The notes below the pieces were generated by a model. The model saw only the letters and a list, made by a program, of their open reading frames with translations, was not told the DNA's origin and did not search any database. Below are positions 1-64,000 of a stretch of 64,000 nt of DNA, in pieces; position 1 is the first letter of the stretch, and each line of letters starts with the position of its first letter. Source of the stretch: Chelonoidis abingdonii (taxonomy: Eukaryota; Chordata; Testudines; Testudinidae); contig NC_133773.1 of the NCBI RefSeq assembly GCF_003597395.2, positions 146,356,995 through 146,420,994 on the forward strand, in the 5' to 3' direction. Both the position numbers and the translations under genes were made by a program.

Positions 1-375
1 TCCAGCTTTTCTAAATAGTCCCGAACCACTTCTTTCTCCACAGAGGGCTGGTCACGTTCTCCCCATACTGTGCTGCCCAGTGCAGCCGTCTGGGAGCTGC
101 CCTTGTTTGTGAAGACAGAGGCAAAAAAATCAGTGAGTACATTAGCTTTTTCCACATTATCAGTCACTAGGTTGCCTCCCCCATTCAGTCAGGGGCCCAC
201 ACTTTCCCTGACCGTCTTCTTGTTGCTAACATACCTGAAGAAACCCTTCTTGTTACTCGTAACATCTCTCGCTAGCTGCAACTCCAAGTGTGATTTGGCC
301 TCCCTGATTTCACTCCTGCGTGCCTGGTCGTTTGTCCAGTCTTCCACTTCTTGGATGCTGTTTTTTTGTGTCTAA
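1..375 (-). mobile_element. CR1 LINE fragment, ORF2 linker before reverse transcriptase
   Basis: The minus strand translates to pieces such as NKKGFFRYVSNKKTVRES and KANVLTDFFASVFTNKG, typical of CR1 ORF2 between endonuclease and reverse transcriptase. A stop and frame change near VGP show it is dead. It runs off the low end of the window. Confidence 0.75.
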
Positions 376-564
376 GATCACCTTTAAGGCTGAGCGGCTA
401 ACGAAGATGTGACATCATTCCAATGAGCTAGTCTAGCACAAGGCTGGCAGGCAGCCAGCACCACAGGCTCCTTAGATACCACAGGCCAGGCCGAGCCTGG
501 GAATTCCAGCCCTGGCAGTGGGCCCAGCGGGGGGAGTGGAGAATAACCTCACTGGACCAAGCTG
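376..564. other. unassigned spacer downstream of DCTN1
   Basis: Unique-looking, moderately GC-rich sequence between the CR1 fragment and the proposed end of DCTN1. I see nothing that I can name. Confidence 0.4.
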
Positions 565-1577
565 GGTTTAACAGTTGTAGCTTTATTCATTTCCAGAGCC
601 CTGGAGTGGTGCTAAGAACTGGTTACAGGAGGGAATGGTGCAGCAGCATGCGCATGTACCAACAGACCCAAAGCTCCTCCGCGCACTCACCCACTAGCCA
701 TGGGGGAGCTCAGCTCCCAGCCCTCTGCACTGATGTGACAACCACAGCACCGGGGGGAGGGAGGTTTGACACCGGCAGCTGGTGGGATGGGCTTTGAACT
801 CACCCCACTGCGGGTATCTGTAGTGTTCAGAGCAGGAGCCCCAGGGGATCCCTTTCCCCTCTGGCATGAACCCTTCATCCAGTGACAGGAGCTAGAGGCA
901 CAGCCCAACCGCCTGGCCAGGAGACCAAACCCCTCAGCAACGAGCAGGGCAGAACGGGGGCATCTCTGGCTGGGTTTCTCGTGTTGGTCAGTTAGTCTGA
1001 GCTGAGCTGGGCAGGGTTACAATGCTGCTCCCAACCTCAGTGCAAGGCCAGCCCCTGTCTCCCTGCCACTCAAATCCCACCTGGAGAAAGGTGGTGCTCC
1101 CTACGGAGCCTGCCCCGGGGCTACCAGGGGCCGAGTGGATCAGGAGCCGTGAGCTCCCTGGCCAGGTCGGTGCTGTTCGGACAAGGAGCTGCTGGGGTGG
1201 GTGTTGGAAGAGTTTTCACTGGTGAGTGTAATGTACACAATCAGGCCTGGCCCCTGACACCTCAGTCGCCCCCTGCCCCCCCCCGGAGAAAGGCACCAGG
1301 AGAGCGGGGAGGAGGAAAGGCAGCTGGAGATCCAGGCAGGAGTGAACACACACGCACACACAGCTATGCCAAGTTCCCCCTCAGCGGGGCAGCAGGGCAA
1401 GTGGTTTCATTAGCTGGAACCCGGTGCTCCGGCCGGGGGCACTCTGCTGGGGTCTGCCGTACACACAGGCTAGCAAGTCCCTGCCAAGAAGGGCCTTGGA
1501 GAAGAGACTCAGGAATGGGCTGGGGAGAGGGGCTGTGCAAGGAACATCTGTCTCTGTGGCGGGGACGGAGGGGTCCC
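565..1577 (-). other. DCTN1: probable DCTN1 3' UTR
   Basis: From the TAA down to the AATAAA at 587-582 there is about 1 kb without a recognisable repeat or coding match. Overlapping plus-strand frames (for example 1,149-2,021) have no recognisable protein and run through DCTN1 exon 32. The 3' end near 560-570 is inferred from the signal position. Confidence 0.6.
582..587 (-). terminator. DCTN1: polyadenylation signal AATAAA
   Basis: TTTATT on the plus strand reads AATAAA on the gene strand. Cleavage would fall 15-25 nt lower, near 560-570. No other canonical signal stands out between here and the stop codon. Confidence 0.6.
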
Positions 1578-58786
<57,209 letters not shown>

Positions 58787-59182
58787 CTGCATGAAGAGAG
58801 GACAAAGGTTAGAAGTTAGAGTTTACACTGCCTCGACAGGCAATAAAAGTGAACCATTCACACAGCTGCATGTTACTGATTTGAGTAGTTATACAGCTTC
58901 CCCTGCTGTTCCTGAGGAAGGTACTGTGATCTGTTCTGTTGAAGTCACCAGACCTCAATAATATGTACAATCAGCAAGGAAGAAAGCACCCAGATTAACC
59001 TAAACAAGTCTGTGAAATGTGACCTGCCAGTATGTAGCAGATAACTTGAGGCTCGTGGGTTTTACCCCAGAGTGGCTTTAATCAGGCTTTGGCTCCTAAG
59101 GCATTAAGGGTTCTAAGGTTCCAGCAAAGAACATTTTGAAAGGCAAATGACCACACTTGACAGTTTAGTTAATGGCAGGGAG

Positions 59183-59400
59183 TGGGGCCTAGTGGAGAAA
59201 GCACTGGACTGGACTCAGGAGACCCAGGCTCTATTCCCAGCTCTGCCACTGGCCTGCCAGGTACCTTGGGCAAGTCACTTCCCCTCTGTGCTTCAGTTTC
59301 CCTACCTGTAAAAAACAGATAATGCCATGACTACTGCCCTGCTCTGTGAGGGGCTTCACACTCTACTGATGACAAACGCTACAAGAGCTGGGTAATATTT
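59183..59400 (+). repeat. MIR-like SINE
   Basis: CCTAGTGGAGAAAGCACTGG, CCCAGCTCTGCCACTGGCC, CTTGGGCAAGTCACTTCCCC and TGCTTCAGTTTCCCTACCTG follow the MIR order, tRNA-like head included. One of the better preserved SINEs here. Confidence 0.8.
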
Positions 59401-60654
59401 TGTTTCCAACACCGTCAGTCAATGCATTTGCCTCCAGAAGCCTGGGATTGCTAGGAAGCTAGGTCTGCCCCAACCTCATATTCCAAACTGAGCCCCAGTT
59501 CAGCAACCTCTGCCCAGGTGTGGGGTGGGAAAACACGTACAGCCGCTGCCTGCACTACACCTGGTGATTTCTCTGTATCTTACTGCCACCTACAAGTCAA
59601 GTTTCCCAGTGTAAAATTGGAGCTGAGTGAATTAAAACTGGGCAGGCCTGCAATAACCAAGAAAGACATGAACAATTGCTCATGATTGTGTTATGACTAA
59701 TATTTAAGCTTCAAATTATATAAAGATAAGGGCTTGAACATGCCACTTTCCCCATTAGACAGATCTGCCTTGGCTGCGTCAAATCTATCGACCAAACCAG
59801 GTCGAAATATGTTGACAGAGAGAGAGAGAAGGAAACAGACAGAGAATTTTCTCTTTTGCCCAAGTAGCACTGACCTCTACAGATATGCTACTATGAGTCA
59901 CTTCTCCATATCAAACCCAGAAGCACCACCATTATTTCAATTACCACAGCAGTCAGAGTGAGGCCTAGGGAGAAGGCTACTGCTGCCGTATTTACACATT
60001 TGTGTAAGCCTCTTATTTCATCCATGTTAACCTAGGCCCTGTGTCCACCTTCACAGAGATTAGCAGTGCCATTCTAGCCTTATCAAGCAGCATGCTTACT
60101 GGCAGGGCGCTCTCAGTCTGAGGCTAGGATGACAGATGCCCTTAGGGAAAATGAACAGGTGGTGTTCACCTTATCTTCAAATACCAGGAGCTTCTTTACA
60201 GAAACAGATTCAACAATAAACGCATTCACTTATCTTCCATTTGGATAAGGACACAACACAAGGCACAAATTCTATGCTATTATAAAAGTGCCAAGGGATG
60301 TCTTAAAGCAGTGAGAATCTCCGATTTCTAATTGGCTGGTTTACCATGAGGCAGTCACAGATTACCAGCATTTATCCCTGGGATTAGCAGAAAGGAGTGG
60401 AGATAAAATTCACAGGAAATCCATCCCCAGCACAGAGACACATTTGAGTGATGCAACCTATGTCAGGAAACAACTCCTTCCCCATCTTACCCGCACACCA
60501 CAGTGTGTTAACATCTGTCCATTGCCCTGCTGGTTTACTGTTTACACTGCAATGGCTTTGGACCAAGAAATAGACCATTTCATTCCATTTTGGGGCTCTC
60601 ATGAGCGAGCTCCAACAACGTGTTCAAGACAATATTTGAATTAAAGCAGGAATG

Positions 60655-60850
60655 TTTCCTAGTGATTAAAACTGGAACTGGGAAACAGAACTCCTGGGTT
60701 CCACTCTCAGCTCCGCCACTGACTGGTCGGGTGCTCTTGGGGTGCACGTGTTAACAGACATTTCTCCAATCTGCATCTCAGTTCAGAGTAGAAATCCTTA
60801 CCTACTCCCCAAGGATTTTGGATCAGTTAGTGGAGGTAAAACACAGGATC
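60655..60850 (+). repeat. MIR-like SINE fragment
   Basis: CCTAGTGATTAAAACTGG, ACTCCTGGGTTCCACTCTCA and GCTCCGCCACTGACTGG match the head and early core of MIR-type SINEs. The 3' part is diverged. Confidence 0.6.
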
Positions 60851-61555
60851 CTTGGAAGAAAGTTGCTATAGAAGGGCAGTGTCTTTTTTTTTAAAAAAAA
60901 CAAACATCTGTCTGTAAACACTTTATATAAAAATCTGATGTCTAAATTATCCCGTGTCCCTTTAACCTTGGGGAGACCTGAAGAAAAGGGAGACTATTTT
61001 GGCTAAAGGTGTCATCTCAAAGATATGGCTGGTAACTTGACTATAGGGTGGCAAAATCAGTCCCCAGTGGACCTGGAGACAAACTGTGCTTCCTGTCATG
61101 TGCCCGTTAGATCACTGGACACTCTGATGCTGTGTACTGTAGGTTCACAGCTCAATGGAGTACAGAATGCCTGTTGTTTCCCTTGACTCTAGCAGCATCT
61201 AGTGGCAAAATGCTGTTAATCTGCAACTCCTGAATGTAAGAGAGGCAATAAACAGCAGTAAAACTCTGTCCGTGGGAGAGGCAGGAAGCTGCTCCGTGAC
61301 GCCCTCAGGCTTCTCAGCCAGCTTTGTTACTAATACAGTTAGGCTGCTCTTGAAGAGCAGCAGCATTGCCTCAGGCAGTGAGCAGGGTGCTCTGCAAATC
61401 CAACATGCAATCACCAAAGGACAGGAGAGGCTGTAAAATGCACTTCAGCACAGAGCAGGAAAAATGGGAAAGGTCTTCGGTATCATTCCGATGACAGAGC
61501 GATGAAACCAGGGTAGAGAGGAGAGGTTATCGGGGGAAGTCACACACAATCAATA

Positions 61556-61728
61556 AAGGCTTGTCTACACAGGAAGTTAATTTAGATTAAGGTAGGATGT
61601 GAGTTTAAAGCAGAATAGCTATTCCTGATTAACTCCGTGTGGATGTTCTTAGATGCTCCTATTCCAGAATAAGAGCATCCACACAGGGAGTTAATCAGAA
61701 ACTCTCCCCTGTGTAGAAGAGCTTTAAG
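61556..61728. mobile_element. small palindromic TIR element
   Basis: AAGGCTTGTCTACACAGG faces CCCTGTGTAGAAGAGCTTT. Inside, GATTAACTCCGTGTGGATG faces CATCCACACAGGGAGTTAAT, so the element is an inverted repeat inside an inverted repeat. Confidence 0.75.
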
Positions 61729-62350
61729 TAGCAAGCACTGCAGATGGCCTGAAGGAGAGCAAGGCTTGGCTTTGATGCCTCAGGGCCTGACTCCACGGCC
61801 TTGCACCTTGTAGAGTTATTTATCCCTGGGCAAAGGCAATGTAAAGAATGGACTGTTCCGATTTGGTAGCATTTTTACACCCACTTTGCACCCATGTTCC
61901 ATCGCCTTCATGCTCTTGGCTTTGTGCTAACACTCATGCTGCTTGAAACGGCCTCCACTCCCCAACTGCCGAGTCCCCTCTTCTTCTGGTAAACCCACTT
62001 CCTTCCAGGAACTGATCCTTCTTCCTCACTCTTCCTGAGTTGCTATCCCATGACTTGCCTAAATGAGACTAAGCCTTGTGAGGGCACAGAACACATCTTA
62101 CTCTAAAGTCCCATGTAAGTGTTGTTTAGTATCAGATTGAGCCCAGTAACTTGTGTGACTATCGAGGATTACCTGGACACAGTTCTAGGATGCTGCTCTT
62201 TTTGCTTCTTATAGACCCACACTCGCTACTGAAACAGTTTTCAAGAAAAGGGGACCCGACATCACATCCCCTTCCTGACAGGAAGGAACTAAGTCCAAAA
62301 TAGGCAAAGCAGAGAAATTAAGAGAAAGCTATGAAGTCCGGGCATCTCAC

Positions 62351-62371
62351 CTTGGTTCTTGGTACCACATT
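62351..62371 (-). other. candidate 21-nt microexon (NVVPRTK), not a known DCTN1 exon
   Basis: On the gene strand a pyrimidine tract (CTCTTTGCTTTCTCTGCTTC) leads to TGAG, then AATGTGGTACCAAGAACCAAG, then GTGAGATGCC. The insert is 21 nt, lacks stops in phase 0 (the phase of exon 5) and would add NVVPRTK between exons 4 and 5. I know no counterpart in human or chicken p150Glued. It may be a lineage-specific cassette or chance. Confidence 0.35.
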
Positions 62372-62586
62372 CTCAGAAGCAGAGAAAGCAAAGAGGTACC
62401 ACGTTAACAAGAGAGAACTGCAATGAAGCAGTAGTTATCTGCCAAGATCAACGTGCCAGAAGAGATGCCACAACGCAGAAAATCCACATCTCAGACAGAT
62501 ATTGTGATTTCTAAGGAATTTGTGCTAATGACATGTCAGTCTAATCAATGGATAGTCCACTCCTAACAGGCCACACTTCACACTCA

Positions 62587-62768
62587 GGGTATGTCTACCC
62601 TGCGGCTAGGAGGTGTCATTCCCAGCTCGAGCTAGCACACTACAGATAGTGTGACTGTGACGCCATGGGCCAAGCTAGCCACCCAAGCACGCACCTAGGC
62701 TCTAGCTAGCACATGTCCATGAACCTGAGCTAGGAATTTCACAACCCAACTGCAGCATAGACAGCCTC
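62587..62768. mobile_element. TIR element
   Basis: Starts AGGGTATGTCTACCCTGCGG and ends near GCATAGACAGCCTCTGG. Contains GAGCTAGCAC and TCTAGCTAGCACATGTCC, as in the 41,887 copy. Confidence 0.65.
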
Positions 62769-63935
62769 TGGGACTGCAAGGTAGGAGTGACCACTGCTTC
62801 GCATGAGCTTGATTTGTTCTTATACTAAACATTCTTTAAGGTTGACTTTACTGTGAAAGGTTCTATTGATAACCTTCTAGACTTAGATGATTCAGTGTCT
62901 CCACAGAACGCATGTCTTTGTATAGGTGCTAAAAACTGGATTCATGATGAAAAACAATTGTGGCAACGTGTGGTGAAAGCTTGCACAGAGACTTCATTCA
63001 GAGTAAAGATGGGCTTCTCAGGCAAAGAGAACCATGGGCTACAAGCAGAGGTGGCCTCCAACAGTGGGCTGGGAACGCTGCTGACAACAATGCCATGAAG
63101 CTCTCAAGCAACCACTTTGGACAGCCCAGGAGCTCTGAGTTTTACAGAGTAACATCTGGTCTTTCTTGGCCAATGGAAGGGTCATCACACAGAGGAGGAG
63201 ATGACACTGATTTTGACAGCATTTCCTAAGCTAGTGCCATACTCCCTAGCAAGACACTTACCATGTACTTTCAGCCAGCAAACGTTGGCTCCTCCATAAC
63301 TGGCCAAAGAACAGGGTTAGTAAAAACAAGACTTGCTTGTAAGATACCAAATCTGGATCAGAGGATGGTAACTTATCAAACTAATCCCCCTTGCAGCACT
63401 CAGCTCTTATAGTATCAAGTGCTAAGAGCCTCAGGACCATCAGCAGCAAACAGCAGCAATGACTGATATGGGCAGCAATACTGGGGAATGCTCAGTCTAG
63501 AGCACGTGCTTTGTTAGAGATTTTGTCCCAGAATCATTTGGCCCTCAGCACCATAGCACTGAAGAAATGGGCAGAGTCTCCTTGCATGGGGGAACATGCA
63601 GTCTCTAAAGCAATCTATATTGAGCTTTGGCTCCTTTGCCTAGGATTTTGTATCAGCTCAAAGCCAGATTATCAAGTATCTAGGCACAGGCTTGCCACGC
63701 GCAGACAGAGGGGAGAACTGAATTTTAACATTAAGTCCTAAAGGATGCCCAAAGAACCCTACAGTACACGTAGAACACTGGCAATGGCCGTAGTGCCTGT
63801 TTAGGAGGAGGAATATGTTATAAAGCAGGAATCACTAGATGCATGTAGCCCACGCTCTGTCTCCGACAGTAGCCAGCATCAGATTCTTCAGAGGATGGTG
63901 CAAGAAAAACCCAAGTGAGCCACCATGGAATAACC

Positions 63936-64000
63936 CAGTGGTTCTCAAATTGTGGGTCGTGACCCTGTTTTAGTGGGGTTGCCAGGGCTGGCTTAGACTT
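63936..64000. mobile_element. start of a hAT-type element, cut by window end
   Basis: CAGTGGTTCTCAAATTGTGG followed by GTCGTGACCC is the terminus of a frequent hAT-type miniature family, close to the one at 57,867. It continues past the window. Confidence 0.6.

Larger units (their letters stand above)
58787..64000 (-). other. DCTN1: DCTN1 intron 4 (part)
   Basis: Sequence upstream of exon 5. I found no exon encoding the expected AKTSKL segment or the CAP-Gly domain, so exon 4 should lie beyond the window. It contains two MIR-like pieces, two TIR elements, the start of a hAT-type element and the candidate microexon at 62,351. Confidence 0.7.

Noticed and set aside
61199..61417. Minus-strand frame with TKLAEKPEGVTEQLPASPTD considered as DCTN1 exon 4
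   Set aside because: It lacks the expected AKTSKL ending and CAP-Gly-side residues, and no suitable GT donor follows in phase 0.
62163..62190. 12-nt segment between CTAG and GTAATC considered as a microexon
   Set aside because: Weak acceptor, no pyrimidine tract of note and no peptide match.
63255..63310. AG ... GTAAGT segment (donor near 63,261) considered as an upstream DCTN1 exon
   Set aside because: The segment has a stop in two frames and no resemblance to p150Glued. A good donor alone is not enough; a non-coding exon cannot be excluded.

Overview
This is vertebrate nuclear DNA, most likely from a sauropsid and probably a turtle. Small exons with consensus GT..AG junctions sit among long introns. 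The interspersed repeats are CR1 LINEs, short hAT-type and other inverted-repeat DNA elements, MIR-like SINEs and one probable solo LTR, the mix I associate with turtle genomes. The species call rests on remembered repeat and protein families, not on a search.

The window is essentially one gene read on the minus strand: DCTN1, encoding dynactin subunit 1 (p150Glued), the large subunit of the dynein activator dynactin. I could place 28 consecutive coding exons from 58,786 down to the TAA stop at 1,580-1,578. They join into one open frame of 3,447 nt (1,148 codons plus stop), with every splice phase agreeing. Using the vertebrate 32-exon scheme these are exons 5 to 32. Exons 1 to 4, with the CAP-Gly microtubule-binding domain, are not seen and should lie beyond 64,000. 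The encoded part holds the basic/Ser-Pro region, coiled coil 1, the intercoiled domain, coiled coil 2 and the cargo-side C terminus.

Layout: 1-375 is a decayed CR1 fragment. From 565 to 1,577 is the probable 3' UTR with an AATAAA signal at 587-582. From 1.5 to 23.5 kb, exons 32 to 11 are packed with short GC-rich introns. From 23.5 to 64 kb the gene is inflated: exons 10 to 5 are separated by introns of 2.9 to 14.2 kb full of repeats.

The most interesting region is the alternatively spliced 5' part. Exons 5, 6 and 7 are microexons of 21, 18 and 21 nt in phase 0, together encoding the 20-residue basic stretch that tunes microtubule binding. Directly upstream of exon 6 the intron reads ATG ATG AGG CAG in frame. 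This matches the MMRQ start of the p135 isoform, which lacks the CAP-Gly domain, so one stretch serves as a splice acceptor for p150 and a start site for p135. A TATA-like, ETS and GC-box cluster lies 150-330 bp further upstream. A 15-nt microexon (exon 27, EEQPR) is also preserved. A further 21-nt microexon-like segment at 62,351-62,371 (NVVPRTK) has good splice sites and upstream TGC motifs but matches no DCTN1 exon I know.
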